A DNA stretch of 64,000 nt from Panonychus citri (lineage: Eukaryota; Arthropoda; Arachnida; Trombidiformes; Tetranychidae): the NCBI RefSeq assembly GCF_014898815.1, contig NW_026515408.1:124001-188000 (forward strand), read 5' to 3'. The notes below the pieces were generated by a model. The model worked only from the letters and a program-made list of their open reading frames with translations. It made no database searches and was not told where the DNA came from. This document shows, piece after piece, positions 36,990 to 49,739 of the stretch (within the stretch, counting starts at the first letter, position 1; each line of letters starts with the position of its first letter). Made by a program: the position numbers and the translations under genes.

Positions 36990-38886
36990 ATGAACAATTC
37001 AGTTGGTTCCACTACCTGTTTCGGTGTTACAGCTCCTCTTAGTACTGCACCACCAACTGATCTGGACCTTCAGTTGACTACTAAATTGATTGAATGTCTT
37101 GAAATGTTTGACACATTTGAATCAGATGATTCAATGCAACACCGGATGGTTGTTCTTAGCCAGATGAATGATCTTGTACAAAAATGGATACGAGAAATAA
37201 GTGAACAGAAATTAGCTGGTAATGAGGCAGCCCAACGAATGTCTGGTAAAATTTTTACCTTTGGTTCATTTCGACTTGGTGTCAATACCAAGGGTGCTGA
37301 TATAGATACTCTCTTGGTTGCCCCACGTCACATTGATCGAGCTGATTTTTTTAAATCTTTTGCCACTGAACTTGAAACTCTTCCAAAAGTTGAATACATT
37401 AGGAAAATAGAAGATGCTTTTGTGCCCGTTATCAAAACCAAGATTGAAGGAATTGAATTTGATATTCTTTTTGCTCGTTTAGCTTTAAAAAATATACCCG
37501 ATGATCAAGATTTGAAGAATAATGAACTTCTTCGAAATTTGAAACAAGAATGTGTTCGATCTCTCAACGGTTGCCGCGTAACCGATGACATCCTTTCCCT
37601 GGTTCCAAATCATGAAGCCTTCAGACTCAGTTTACGAGCTATCAAATTATGGGCTAAACGACGTGGTGTCTATTCCAATGCTCTTGGATATTTAGGTAAT
37701 TATAATTAATGAACTAAATCGGTTTCTCATTCTCTCTCTCTCTCTCTCTACATTTGACTGTTTATTAACTTTTCTTTTCATTTGATTACTCAGGTGGTGT
37801 TTCTTGGGCTATGCTTGTCGCTCGTACCTGTCAACTATATCCGCTTGCATGTGCTGCAACCGTTGTACAGAAATTTTTCTTAATCTTCAGTAAATGGCCT
37901 TGGCCTAAACCTGTTCTACTTCGAGCTTTGGAAGAAGACAGAGCAAATTTAGGATTCCCGGTCTGGGATCCGCGAGTTAACGTTACCGATAGGTATCACC
38001 TGATGCCCATTATTACCCCTTCATATCCACAGCAAAATTCAACTTTTAACGTCACCCAATCAACTAAAACAATCATGATTGAAGAGTTTATCCACGCTCA
38101 TGCAATTTGTAATAAAATTGTCAAGGGACACGCTGAATGGAAAGATCTTTTCCAAGAGAATAATTTCTTCAGCAAATATCGACATTTTCTCATCATTATA
38201 GTGGAATCAAAGCCCGAATGGCTCGGACTTATTGAATCTAAAATTCGTGTTCTAGGTAAATATATTTATCCAAAATATCCTTTGATCCTCTTAATGATGA
38301 TACAATATTTTATGTAAAATCGATAATCTAAATTGTCATATTTCTAATCGTTACATTTTTCTCGTACATTCTTACAGTATCATACCTGGAACGTCATAGA
38401 TGTATTAAATTAGCCCATGTTAATCCAAATTCATACCAACAAGAAACACAAGATACACTAGATACTAAATTGACGCAGGAATCGCAAGAAACACAAGAAA
38501 CAAGCGAAACATTAGAAACACCAACAGACGAAAACAATGAACCAGATACCTATTGGTTCATTGGATTACATTGTGACAAATCTGAAGGAAGCAACATCGA
38601 TCTGACAGCCGATTTACGACAATTCCTTAACACCGTACGACAATCGGCTGCAAATAAAATGACTACCGAATATAAAATTGAATTTAAATATGTAAGAAAA
38701 CGGGATCTTGTCAATTACCTTCCCGCTCATGTATTAAAATCCGAAACTAATGCAACAACAACAACAACAACACCAGTTAAACGTAAACTGGAAGATGAAG
38801 ATGACGATAGCAAACGCGCTAAACAAAAGACTGAACCAAATGCAGAAATCACCACAGGATCCACACCACCTCAAGTAACTGCATAA
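36990..38886 (+). CDS. Canonical nuclear poly(A) polymerase
   Basis: Three exons: 36990-37695, 37794-38255 and 38378-38886, giving 558 residues. The enzyme adds poly(A) tails to cleaved pre-mRNA in the nucleus. The nucleotidyltransferase signature is complete: GSFRLGVNTKGADID with Asp104 and Asp106, and the third catalytic Asp158 in GIEFDILFARL; the 52-residue spacing equals that of the vertebrate enzyme. The central region (SLRAIKLWAKRRGVYSNALG, GGVSWAMLVAR, WPWPKPVLL, WDPRVN, DRYHLMPIITPSYPQQNSTFN) and the RNA-binding domain (HRCIKLAHVNPN) follow. The C-terminus is short, with a bipartite-like nuclear signal (KRKLEDEDDDSKRAK), and lacks the long Ser/Thr-rich tail of vertebrate PAPOLA. The ATG at 36990 is chosen because the frame upstream has no other ATG. 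Family identity is firm (Drosophila hiiragi / PAPOLA). Confidence 0.97.
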
Positions 38887-39111
38887 ATCAATCGACACCT
38901 CGAATCAACTAAAATCACAAAAACAACAAGAAAAACACCCAAAAATATGTATTTCTTTTTCCTCTCTATCCTCTTTTTTTTGATAATCCTTAATTGTAAT
39001 TTTGTAATTTCTCTTACTTTTGTTTTTTTTTCGATTTCACATTATTGTCTTGTAAAACCTATTTATCCACTTTAATCCACTCAATCTTGTAATAATCGAA
39101 AAAGAAAAAAA

Positions 39112-39117
39112 AATAAA
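39112..39117 (+). terminator. AATAAA polyadenylation signal for the poly(A) polymerase mRNA
   Basis: AATAAA about 225 bases after the stop codon at 38886, in an A-rich stretch. It is the first canonical hexamer I see downstream. Confidence 0.4.
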
Positions 39118-39626
39118 AAACTTTTCACCCCAATTGACCTTTCTCTTGATTAGTATCAACGGATTATCATTGAGAGAAAAAATAATCTAATTAGTTTAAA
39201 AATGAATTAAACTGATTAAAGAATTGGATTAACCGAATTAGATATTTTCTGGTTAACCAAAAAACGGATTAAAAGGATTAACTCTCTAAATGGATTAGAA
39301 GAAAAAACTTATGGATAAATTTGAATCATCGACAATTTAAATTAACAATTAAAAGAGAAAAATTTTCCCTCTAATTTTATTTTAATTCTCAGGTGGAGTG
39401 AGTGTTGATTGTCCTTTGATTAGTCGATGAAAAAGAGATTACAGTTAATCACAATTAAGTAAATTCAATTTGGATTAATCAATGTGACAATTTTTTTGTT
39501 CATTTCTAAAAGACAACTTATTCAATTGGTAAGTCAATTTTTTGCTCAATTGTTAAATTGAATTATTATGGATCTTAATTGTTGATTGTTTCTCTTTTTA
39601 ATTGTGATTTTGTTTTGAAGATTCCA

Positions 39627-42072
39627 ATGATCCAAACAGGTAGAACACCAATGAAAAAACCGCCGCCGGCAATTAAACCAAAGCCGAAATTAATTCCAAT
39701 CGGTAACAGCAATGGCACCAAAGATCCCGTCGAGGTTTATTGTAGATTGAGGCCAATTAAAAACGCTGCTGATTGTGTTTGTATCAAAAGGCTAAACAAC
39801 AACACACTACAATTAATGTCGTTCGGTAATAATAAGATCGAATCCTTTTACACCTTCAAGTATGTTTTTCCCGAGACGACGAACCAGAAGGAACTATTTG
39901 ATCGAGTTGGACTGCCGCTCATCGAGAATCTGGTCAATGGTAAAAATAGTAAGTGTCAGACTTTGGGCGTTTTCTCTTGATTCTTTTTGTTGATTGGTGT
40001 TTTTCTTTATATTGTTTCTTTGATTCGATTGAAATTCAGGCCTTTTATTCACCTATGGAATCACTTCTTCGGGCAAGACATTTACAGTTACTGGTAGTTC
40101 GCAAGAATGTGGAATTTTACCTCGAACTTTGGACGTTCTATTCAATTCGATTGAGGGTAACATGGCGCGGAAGTTTATATTCAAAGCTGATGAGCAAAAT
40201 GGCTTCAAGATTCAATCGACACCCGATGCGCTCTTAGAGTGGCAACGAGAGAAACAAGTCTCTCGAACTCCTTCGTCTTTGGCCGCTACACCTAAAGTTA
40301 GAAAGCGAGAAGTTGATGACCTTAAAGAATGGGAGAATCGAGAACGCGATGAGACTCTGGTTGACATTGAGGTTAAGGGGAACGCTTTTGCCGTTTTCAT
40401 TTCTTATGTTGAAATTTACAACAATTACATTTACGATCTTCTCGACGATGAAGCGATGGTCGATCCGTTCAAGACTCAACAGCCTCGATCAAAGGTTTTA
40501 CGCGAAGACAAAAAACGTCGGGTTTTTGTCCACAATGCAACCGAAATCGAGGTGAGCTCATCTGATGAAGCCTTCGACCTGTTTGTCAAGGGTATTAGGC
40601 GACGACGAATGGCCCATACAGCACTAAACACCGAATCGAGCCGATCTCATTCCGTTTTCAATATTCGAGTGGTTCAAGCTCCAACCGACGCTGAAGGTGA
40701 AGTCATTTTAGACGATAAATTTATGACCGTTAGTCAATTGTCTCTAGTTGATCTCGCCGGTAGTGAGCGCTCTCAACGCACTCAAACCACAGGGGAAAGA
40801 CTACGAGAAGCGGGTAACATCAATAACTCCCTAATGGCCCTAAGAACGTGCATTGACCTGCTGCGAGAGAATCAAAAATACGGAACCAATAAGATTGTCC
40901 CTTATCGAGACAATAAACTGACCCATCTATTCAAAAGCTACTTCGAGGGCGAAGGTAAAATCAAGATGATCATTTGCGTTAATCCAGGAGCAGAAGATTT
41001 CGATGAAACTTTGGTACGTGTTACAAACAATAACCTTCTCAGGTCGAAAGTGTTTTCCCTTAAACCTTTTCCTTTTTCTCTTAAAGTTAATTGTTTGATA
41101 TTCTTTCATATCCGTTCCGTCCCCTTTTCCCGCCGCTTCTCGTAGCATGTGATGAAATTCGCGGAGACAACACAAGAAGTGCTTATCAATCGCGCAACTG
41201 ACCTACCCTTCCACTTGAGGGTATCACATCCTTACATGTCTAGATTCATCTCGTTCCCGCGTTTAGACAACAATGAAATGGTCGGACCCTCGTTACCGGT
41301 GTTTGATGTAAGTCCAAAGAGAAAATAACAAAAGTCGAGGTCATAAATGTGACCCGATCTTTGTCGTCTTTCGGAAATTGTCTCCTAAATGTTTCTTTTC
41401 TTTTTACCAAACAGAAAATCGACTGGAAAGATTCATCAGCTCTAAATAATCTGATCACTGTTTTGGAACAACGGAAACAGAATGAGCTTCGTCACCATGA
41501 GCGTTTACGCCAAGAATGTGAGTTCGATTTGTACGGTAGAAAAAAAAAGAAGTTCTAATCAACTTTTTTCTCTTTTGATAGATTTACTTTTTCGCGAAAA
41601 ATTAGCCACCAATGAGAGCGAAAGTATGTTGAATAAACAGCAACTCAACGTTCTCAGGAATGACCTGGAAGTCCGAGAGAATCAGCTCAAAGAATTGGAA
41701 ACAAAGTGTAGTTCCTATGAGAATATAAGAGATGAATGTGATCGAAAAATTCAATATTTGGAAAAGAATTTGAAAGAGAAAGAATTGAAACTGGAGAATA
41801 AAATTCGCGCTCTCAACTATGCGAACGTCGAACAAGAAAGAAACAAAATCCAACTGGAAGAAAGACTAGAAAAGGAGAAAGAAAGACTTAAACGAGTGTT
41901 CAATCGAGTTTTGGAAGAGAAAAAGTCGCAACTCGAACGTCAATTGTGTCTCACCAATGAGAAGATGCTTTTGGTGAGAGACATTCTAACGGCAAATAAT
42001 TCGGATTGGGGATTTTTCCGAGATTATCTTGAGAATCTTTATCCATCCGCTAATCATCATGTTCTTACCTAA
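39627..42072 (+). CDS. Kinesin-6, MKLP1/KIF23 (Pavarotti, ZEN-4) type, centralspindlin motor
   Basis: Five exons: 39627-39948, 40040-41013, 41146-41307, 41415-41517 and 41582-42072, giving 683 residues. MKLP1 and RacGAP1 form centralspindlin, which bundles antiparallel microtubules at the spindle midzone in cytokinesis. The motor domain shows the P-loop GITSSGKT (about residues 114-121), switch I NTESSRSHSVFNI and switch II LSLVDLAGSER. The family-specific insert between motor strands is present (ALLEWQREKQVS to YVEIYNNYIYDLLDD), as is the end of the motor (VMKFAETTQEV). A coiled coil fills the last exon. The tail is short: it ends soon after the coil, at NHHVLT. A probable 5' UTR intron runs from the donor at 39529 to the AG at 39619-39620. 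Start 39627 is the first ATG in frame; 39651 is a possible alternative. Confidence 0.95.
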
Positions 42073-42701
42073 TCATCATCATTCTCATCATATTCTTTTG
42101 TAAATAATCTCGAAGGAAGGAAGAAGAGAAAAGAAAAATCAAAGAGAAAAAGAGAAAAACCCCAAAAGAAAAAAAAGAAAAACAGACAAAGAAGAAAAAA
42201 AGAAAAAAGAAAGAAAAAGGTGAAAGAGAAAATCGAACAACAATATTTGGCTTCAGTTCTCTTTCTTTCTCTCTGTCTGTCTCTTGTCTGCTCTCTTTTT
42301 CTCTTCTTTCCTTTTCATTTCCCTCTCTTCTTTTATCTTCATCTTCCTTTATTTCTCTCTCTCTCTCTTCTCACTTTGACCTATGGATGATGAGAGTTAC
42401 CAAGATGTTAAATTGTGTTGAGCGGTTTATTGATTAGCGGTTCGATCATCAGTTCACTTATGGTCGCCAATCAATTTCAATTTTTATTCTTTTCTCCTTT
42501 CATCTTGTATTCATTTCTGTTGTTCAAATTAAACCGAATTTCTTTAATTGATTAAGTTAATCATTCCCTGTTATTCGATTCATTCCCTGGTTACCCTGAT
42601 TTGATTTTCTGTGTTTCCACCATCTTCACAATTAACATTATCGAGAGATTCATTTCGCTCAGTGAATTTGTTTCTTTTTTTCGCAACACTTTGGACTCTC
42701 A
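42073..42701 (+). other. 3' flank of the kinesin gene and 5' flank of the SPSB3-like gene
   Basis: 42110-42235 is an A/G-rich low-complexity stretch and 42255-42370 a C/T-rich one; together they could pair as a hairpin in RNA. No exon is seen. The stretch must hold the kinesin 3' end and the next gene's promoter, which I cannot locate. Confidence 0.4.
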
Positions 42702-45241
42702 ATGGATTCTATGTTTTGTAGGCCTGATCATTGGACATGGAGCAGTAAGGCGAAATCTCGTGAGGTAATTTAATTGTCTTGTCTCTTAATTGTGAATATG
42801 TGTTTATCTCTGAATCTTTTTTCGCATTTAATTTTTGTGTTTGGGAAATTTGATTGATTTTCTTTTTGTGTGATTAGGTGAAGATATTTGGTAAAGAAAG
42901 ACGGAGAATTATTTTCCACCCTCACTGGAGTAATGGAACCGCTGGGGTCAGAGGTAATAGGATTCTTAATAGTGGTCACCAAGAGTGTATTTATTGGGAG
43001 GTAAGAGGTCAAATTGTGAATTTACTTTCCCACCAGAAATTAATTAGTGGAAATGTCAACAGTCAGTTGGTCTCTTTTGAGGAACAAAAGATTAACCAGA
43101 AGATTCTCCTTAGTAACAGACCATAACAGTACATTGACTTTCTTCATTATGTAACCCTTTCTATTTAATTCGATTTTTTCTTATTCTCTTTTTTTTCCTT
43201 CAATTAATTAAATTCTAGGTTCGTTTACCAGACAGAGTATTTGGAACTAGTATGATGTTTGGAATTGGAACTTCTAAGACTCGACTTCAAGCCAATATGT
43301 TTACTAATCTTTTAGGTGAAGATGATCAATCTTGGGGATTATCTCATAAAGGTTACATATGGCACAATGGGGAATCTCGTAAATTTTGTAAACCTTTTCG
43401 TGAAAATGTGAAAACAACCATCGGATTATTGTACGATTCGTGCCAAGGAACCTTAACCTATTACAAAGATGGGGTTAAATTGGGTGTAGCATTTCGAGGA
43501 CTTAATCAAGTGTCATCTTCACTTTATCCTTTAGTTTCATCAACCGCAGCCAAAACTGTCATGATTTTGTGTAACCTTAAAGTGGCCTATTATTGTTCAA
43601 CATTGAAAGAAAGGTAAGAACCGTTTTGATAACAATTATCGACACTTGAAACAATCAATTGAATATTCCAGTAACCGATTTCCAATAAGTGACAAAGATT
43701 TATATATCTACTCCCTCTATCCATCTCTCTATCAACCGTTAACTCAAACCTAAAAATTTTACGACTTAATTGTTGTTGAAAGGTTTCCCTTATGCCAAAT
43801 GACAATTCCGATGACAGAGAGAGAGAAAGAAAATCAAACATATGATATGAAAAGAGTGGGAGGAAGTGGAAAGAAAAACAAAAAATCTATTCCATTAATA
43901 TCAAGGTAACCATGGTTTCGATTGTTAATATTTCTATGGTTGTCTCGAGTTTTTAGCAAAATTGAAAAGCAAATGTTCACATAAAAGTGAGCAAATGCAA
44001 ATGTAATGACGATGATGATGTCGGATAAAAATGAACTCAAGAAGGAAAGAGCTTACCTTTCGTGTGTATGATCCATAAAGTCCAAAAATCTAATGTGTAC
44101 CGATCATATTATTATTTTTTCTTGATCGAATACAATATTATCTTATTTCTCCCTCTCCTTCAAAAAAGGAAGAAGGAGCAGAAAGAGGATGATCAAGATC
44201 CAGATGATGAAAAAGGTGAGACAGATGGTTAATCACAATGGGCACGAGACGAGGGACAAACTCGAAGCCGATGTGATCCGTTTGTTAAGCGCAGTAACAA
44301 TAAGGCCAAACAAATGAAAGTGAAGCGATAAAAAAAGGCATCAAAATCATTTACTGTGACTCGTGGCCTTTTATTATCATAACAATTATAATCGATATTT
44401 TTATATTCGAAAATAATTTTTCCCCACAAATTCCTGTGGATAATCTTCTCTTTATCCTTGATCAATTTTCTAACAGTAATTAATTATATTCTCTATTTTG
44501 GATTTACCATCAGATGCTTTTGTTTTTGTTCCTCTTTCTCTCTCTGTCTATTCTCAAGGTTAACCATGAGAACGAGTTTTCCTCTCTCACCTTTCGCCCT
44601 GTGAACATTTACCTTTGCCCTCGTGTTTCTTTGACCTTGGGCACATTTAATTGTCTATGGTTAACTTTACTGTTGAAGATAATTATCTTCACGCTTTTGT
44701 GGGTCAATTTAATTCTAACCTTTAACCAGCAACTTTTTGTTTGTTTGATTCTGTTGGTTGATTAAGAGCATCTGATATGTACATCAAATTGTTACGATGA
44801 TTGATTAATTGTTCATCAAACTTAACACTGTTGATTGTTTTTGCTCTTAGATTATTCAATGTTAATCAATTTACATCTAAATCAACAATCTAAATGATTG
44901 TTTAATTGTTAATCTCAATTCTAATTTTTCATTTAATTTCTTTTCTCACCTTCAGATGTCGATATGTTATCTTGAAAAATTTAACTCGATCTCAGGACAT
45001 TGAGCAATTACCATTACCATTTAAATTGCGAGATTATCTTAATCATCCATTAGATACTAGTATTAATCATGATGGACAATCAACTTCATCAACTTTAATT
45101 GAAGAGGATTCTGTTGATATTGAGATGGATGAACCTAAACAATCAAGAGATATTAATGAAAGTCTATTGGTTAAAATTTATCCAATTCCTGATCAATGGT
45201 CACCTAAACAATTAAAAGATCACCAACTTTTTATTAATTAA
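42702..45241 (+). CDS. SPRY domain and SOCS-box protein, SPSB3-like
   Basis: Four exons: 42702-42764, 42878-43000, 43219-43613 and 44956-45241, giving 288 residues. SPSB3 is a substrate receptor of a Cullin-RING ubiquitin ligase. The SPRY domain runs from about residue 25 to 190: HPHWSNGTAGVRGN, YWEVRLPDRVFGTSMMFGIG, LLGEDDQSWGLSHKG, TIGLLYDSCQGTLTYYKDG, LYPLVSSTAAKTVM. The last exon starts the SOCS-box-like end (CRYVILKN, then IEQLPLPFKLRDYL), close to the human SPSB3 end with its ELPLPP-like motif. A 1.34 kb intron separates the SPRY and SOCS parts. The N-terminus is much shorter than human SPSB3 and lacks its acidic Cys-rich leader; DHWTWSSK corresponds to the human DWVWDDLNK. An upstream coding exon cannot be excluded. 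The family call is firm; the start is less so. Confidence 0.9.
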
Positions 45242-48200
45242 TTTCTAATTATTACCTGGCAATCTTCATGTAACCAACCTAATTGTACAAATTATCGACT
45301 CAAACAATTAATGGATCTCATTGAAATTCTTAATTGCAAAAGAAAGCTTAATCCAAAGAAAAATTCATCAAAAATCAATTTAAATCATTCCAATCATCGT
45401 CATCACCATTTGTTAATTATTCACCAACAAATTAATCATTTTCTCACCAATTGACAAAATTACAAAGTGGAACAATTAATAATTTAATTAACTTTATAAA
45501 TTTATTTTCAACTAACCACTTAACACTAATCCAATTTAAAAAACATTCCCCCCTTAACAATTAATATTTATCATCACAATTACCAATTATTACTAATCAT
45601 TATTAATTATAAGACAATTGTATCAATAATTGTCCTTCATTAACTTAAATCATTCACCAGAATCATGATTTAAACACAATTAAGGTAAAAGAAAACGATT
45701 AAGAAATTACTCTTAATCATCAAGTATATTAATATCAGTTGATTTAATTTATTTAGATGATTAAAGATAATCAATTTCTTAATTAATATTGGATGAGGTG
45801 GAAAACTAGTCAAGTAAAATCATCTCAATTACATTGAATAATCAAGAAAATGATTAATCAATTACTTTAACCCCAATAATCAATTTTTATAATTTATATA
45901 TAATTACAATTAATCAATTACAATACCTTCAACCCTTTAACAATTAACCAAATTAATTATTGTATACGAAACAAAATTAATCAATTTCTTGTGCAAAGAA
46001 ATGAAAACCGAAAACTTTGTGTAATAAACTAACAATTAAAATCCAACAATTAAAACTATTAAAATTATTAATTATTCCAATTGATTGCAAAGAACAACGA
46101 AATCAACGGAAATGAATTAAACTTAAGTGCCTCTCAATCACTGATTTAAGTTGTAATTCTGATGATTAGTAAATTGATTAACTTTAATCGTTACAATCAA
46201 ATTAAATCTCAAGTCTAAAAACTCCTAAACGAAAAATGTAACTAAGTTATTAGTAAAATTACTAATTAATTAGTTAATTATTCTTATGCTTTGATAAGAT
46301 AATGAAATAGATTATTAAATCATAACAATCAAGAACAATTAGAAACAATTTAGGTGCAACAATTAACAATTAATCCAGTAAATCACGTTACAGTTGAGAT
46401 TATGAGAGATTAAGATTAGTAATGTATGACTGTTGATTGTTATTACTTTAGATTATGTAATTAAATCAAATTAAATAATTCCATTGAATATTAAATTGGA
46501 AACCTTGACAATCAATTAATTGTTCACATCGATTTTTGATTCGTCTCAATGGAAAAGCAAAAACCAGGACAACATAAAGATGACAAAGGAAAATGATTTG
46601 TTATGTTTACCTTGAGAAATTGATTTAATCTCGTTAATTAATTTGTTTATAATTTTGATTTTGTGACAATTAACCTTATCAACAATCGGTGATTCTATTA
46701 AGCACAATTAAATCCGGTTAAATTATCTCAAATAATCACCAATGTGATAAAACAAATCAACTTCTTTGTGAATATCAACAAACAGGAGGCCCAATGGTAA
46801 ATTTAACCCTCCGAATGGTATAAACATGAAACAATCAGTTAATTACTGAAATAATCATTAAGTTAACAACACCACTATTACCATGGACAATTAATTAATC
46901 ATCTCAACAACTAATCAAATTTGATTTGGATCTTTTTCTGTGTCTTGTTTACAAAGGAAGAAAAATTTTCTATTCTCTTTGGTTTTCCCTCGCCCTTATC
47001 AGAGTCTTAATGTTAATCGTTCCTGTTGTTGTTGATGGTGAATTTTGATCTCTATTAATTAAGAATAAACAATCAACAATTAAGTGATTGCTACATCTCG
47101 TGTTGCCTTTTCCAATTGATCAGAATTTTCCATTTTCTCTTAAAGTCACTTTGCCTTTATGTTTACAATCTCATGGATCAAGAGAGTATTTGAATTAAGT
47201 GATCACCAGTTTCGCCATTTCTCCGAATTACTCTGTTGATTTGAAATTCTCTTCGATTAATAGAACAAATAATATTTATGATTCAATCTGTTCCAAGGTT
47301 AAGGGTACATGTAAACCTAAATTGTCCCACAATTCTGGAGAACATTAAATAGAAAAGAAGAGAACAACTTGTAACGACTCCAAGGTAAGAAGATTCTGTG
47401 ATCATCCAACCTCCTTAATCCTTCCTCATCTTCCAACATTCTAATCTTTATCTCATCTCTAATTTTCTTTATCCTTTTCCATTTTCTTCCCCTACAACCA
47501 AAACATCTTCATAAATTAATTGCAAATTTCCCCTTTTTCTCAAACAAGTGAGAATAGAATAATTTTCCATCAATTCTCTAATCTCTAATCTCTTCCATCA
47601 TCTATTTCATTCAGTGTTTATAAACATGATGGTAATTTCTATCAAATTAACCCTTCCTGAAATTCCCAAAACTGATTAACTAACCTTGAATTCTCCATGT
47701 AACATCTTTAAATCATCATAGAAACAGTTGATTATCTGTTAGCTGAGTAGTTCTATTGACTTATTAAAATCATGATGCGTGTTTATTTACCATTAAATCT
47801 ATAGACATTTTCACTTATCAATTTTTCCATAGACTTTTTATCTCTGTGTATCCCCTTTTCTCTCTCACTCTCTCACTCACTCTCTCTCTCTCTATCTCTC
47901 TCTCTGCACCTTCTCACTCGATTATCTACTTAATTGTCTTCTTATTTCCACCACTCATTCTCTTCTCAACTCTCATCACCTTCTTCTGATGGTAAACAAA
48001 TACAATATATTCTATTCTATTCTGTCTTCTAGTGTCACCAGCATTTGGATCATCAACCAAACGATTTAACCAACAGTTTATTTCTGCCATTGGAACAATT
48101 AATCATCGGTTACTGACAACATCACATTCCTATTAATTTACCTGTTCTTTTTTTCTTGGGTTTTCCATTTATTCTGTTTGTCATTTTCATCTGGAGGATA

Positions 48201-48266
48201 TAAACACACATACACTCAAATCGAAATCTTTCAAAATTCAAATTCTATTATTGATCATCTTTAACC
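45242..48266. other. Intergenic DNA between the SPSB3-like and OSGIN-like genes
   Basis: 45.2-46.9 kb is dense in TTAATTGTT/AACAATTAA words. 47.4-48.0 kb is C/T-rich, with a CTCT tract around 47860-47910, and may contain the OSGIN promoter and 5' UTR. I see no exon or RNA gene. Confidence 0.45.
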
Positions 48267-49739
48267 ATGAGACCAATTAACTTAGCTGATTGTCAAGAGA
48301 CTAAGGAGTTTGTCATAATTGGCAATGGTCCATCAGCGATTACTTTAAGCTACCTTTTAGCCGGTAATTGGCCTTATTATAAGCCAAGTGAACCTCATCC
48401 CAATATTGAGTTAAATGCTCGTTTAACTTCACCAAGTGATTCTGAAACATTTAGTGATCAACTCGATTTATCGACAATACCTTTAGTAAAACGTGACTTA
48501 CAATATTTATCTAATGGTTTACCAGGTCGTTCTCGTAATCCAGTGTCCATTTTGTTTGATGCCTTACAACATCCTGATGCAGATATTGGTTCTGACATTC
48601 CGACAGCTCTTTCTTGGTCATTCCATCCAGAGAAATCAGTTTCCCATCTTGTCCTTGGTTCAGGTCCACCCGGTGGTTCTTGGCAAAAAATGAAAGATTG
48701 TAATAATACCTTAACCATTAGCCTCGGAACATGGATGCAATTACCCAATTTAAATATAAGACAATGGTCTTGTGATACTAAAAGAGAGTCTCGAGTCCCT
48801 TTGGGTCGAGTTGCCAAATATTATCGTGATTATGTTAAATGTCAAGATCTTGAGAAATATTTTCTCAATAATAGTCAAGTTACACGTTTGGAATACAACG
48901 AGGATGATGCCCTTTGGAAGGTTTCGGTAATGGAAGAGAAAGTTGGACATTTCACCATCTCAACCCCTCGGGTGGTTCTTGCCACTGGAGTCAATGAGAA
49001 GCCAAATAAATTGGGTATCAAGGGGGAATCTTTTCCCTTTGTCATTAAATCACTGACAGAATTTGAGAAGGTTTTGTCCAACTTGGATCGAACAGTTTGT
49101 AATGATCCCGTTTTGATTGTTGGTGCTGGTCTGTCAGCAGCTGACGCTGTTATTACCGCTCGATTTGAGGGCATACCAGTTTATCATGCATTCCGGCGGC
49201 ATCCTGATGATCCCACTCTTATATTCAATCAATTACCTGGAAACATGTATCCCGAATACCATAAAGTTCATCAGAAAATGAAAGGAAAAAGTCTATCAAC
49301 CGATTATAAAGCTTTCCCTATGCACTGTATCAGTGAGATTCGAGCCAATCGAACTGTTGTTCTAACTAACCTTATCGGTGCTGAATACAATGGCCTAGGT
49401 GATTCAACTCGAACAACTCTTCAGGTCTCTTATATCCTTGCGCTAATTGGACGACGGGCTAATCTTGATTTTATTTACCCAAAACGATTGCGATCCCAAT
49501 TGCTGCAACATCCAACTCAACCATTCCACAGTCGAAACAATCCAATTGCGATTAATCCCTTTACACATGAGTGTTTGAACGTTGAGAAACTTTACGCCAT
49601 GGGACCGCTAGTCGGTGATAATTTTGTTCGTTTCGTTCAAGGAGGTGCATTGGCCATTGCAAATCATTTCTGGTCATCGTCACCAGCCCCAATTTCACCA
49701 TCATCGTCTTCATCTGAAGATTCACCGGATGATCCTTGA
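48267..49739 (+). CDS. OSGIN-like FAD-dependent monooxygenase (oxidative stress-induced growth inhibitor family)
   Basis: A single uninterrupted exon of 490 residues. OSGIN1/2 are flavin-monooxygenase-like proteins linked in vertebrates to oxidative stress and growth control. The first dinucleotide-binding motif is FVIIGNGPSAITLSYLL (Gly19/Gly21). It is followed by YLSNGLPGRSRNPVSILFDA, VLGSGPPGGSW, WMQLPNL and YYRDYV. The second binding motif is VLIVGAGLSAADAV (Gly286/Gly288), then the family block HAFRRHPDDP, FNQLPGNMYPEYHKVH and the C-terminal LYAMGPLVGDNFVRFVQGGA. Length and motif order match animal OSGIN along the whole chain. The last 25 residues are Ser/Pro-rich. The start is the first ATG in the frame and sits just before the conserved core. 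All neighbours have introns, so the lack of introns is notable. Confidence 0.95.
   Translation: MRPINLADCQETKEFVIIGNGPSAITLSYLLAGNWPYYKPSEPHPNIELNARLTSPSDSETFSDQLDLSTIPLVKRDLQYLSNGLPGRSRNPVSILFDALQHPDADIGSDIPTALSWSFHPEKSVSHLVLGSGPPGGSWQKMKDCNNTLTISLGTWMQLPNLNIRQWSCDTKRESRVPLGRVAKYYRDYVKCQDLEKYFLNNSQVTRLEYNEDDALWKVSVMEEKVGHFTISTPRVVLATGVNEKPNKLGIKGESFPFVIKSLTEFEKVLSNLDRTVCNDPVLIVGAGLSAADAVITARFEGIPVYHAFRRHPDDPTLIFNQLPGNMYPEYHKVHQKMKGKSLSTDYKAFPMHCISEIRANRTVVLTNLIGAEYNGLGDSTRTTLQVSYILALIGRRANLDFIYPKRLRSQLLQHPTQPFHSRNNPIAINPFTHECLNVEKLYAMGPLVGDNFVRFVQGGALAIANHFWSSSPAPISPSSSSSEDSPDDP

Noticed and set aside
48458..49174. Minus-strand open frames of 66-119 codons opposite the OSGIN-like gene
   Set aside because: The plus strand encodes a full-length conserved protein here; the antisense frames have no family similarity.
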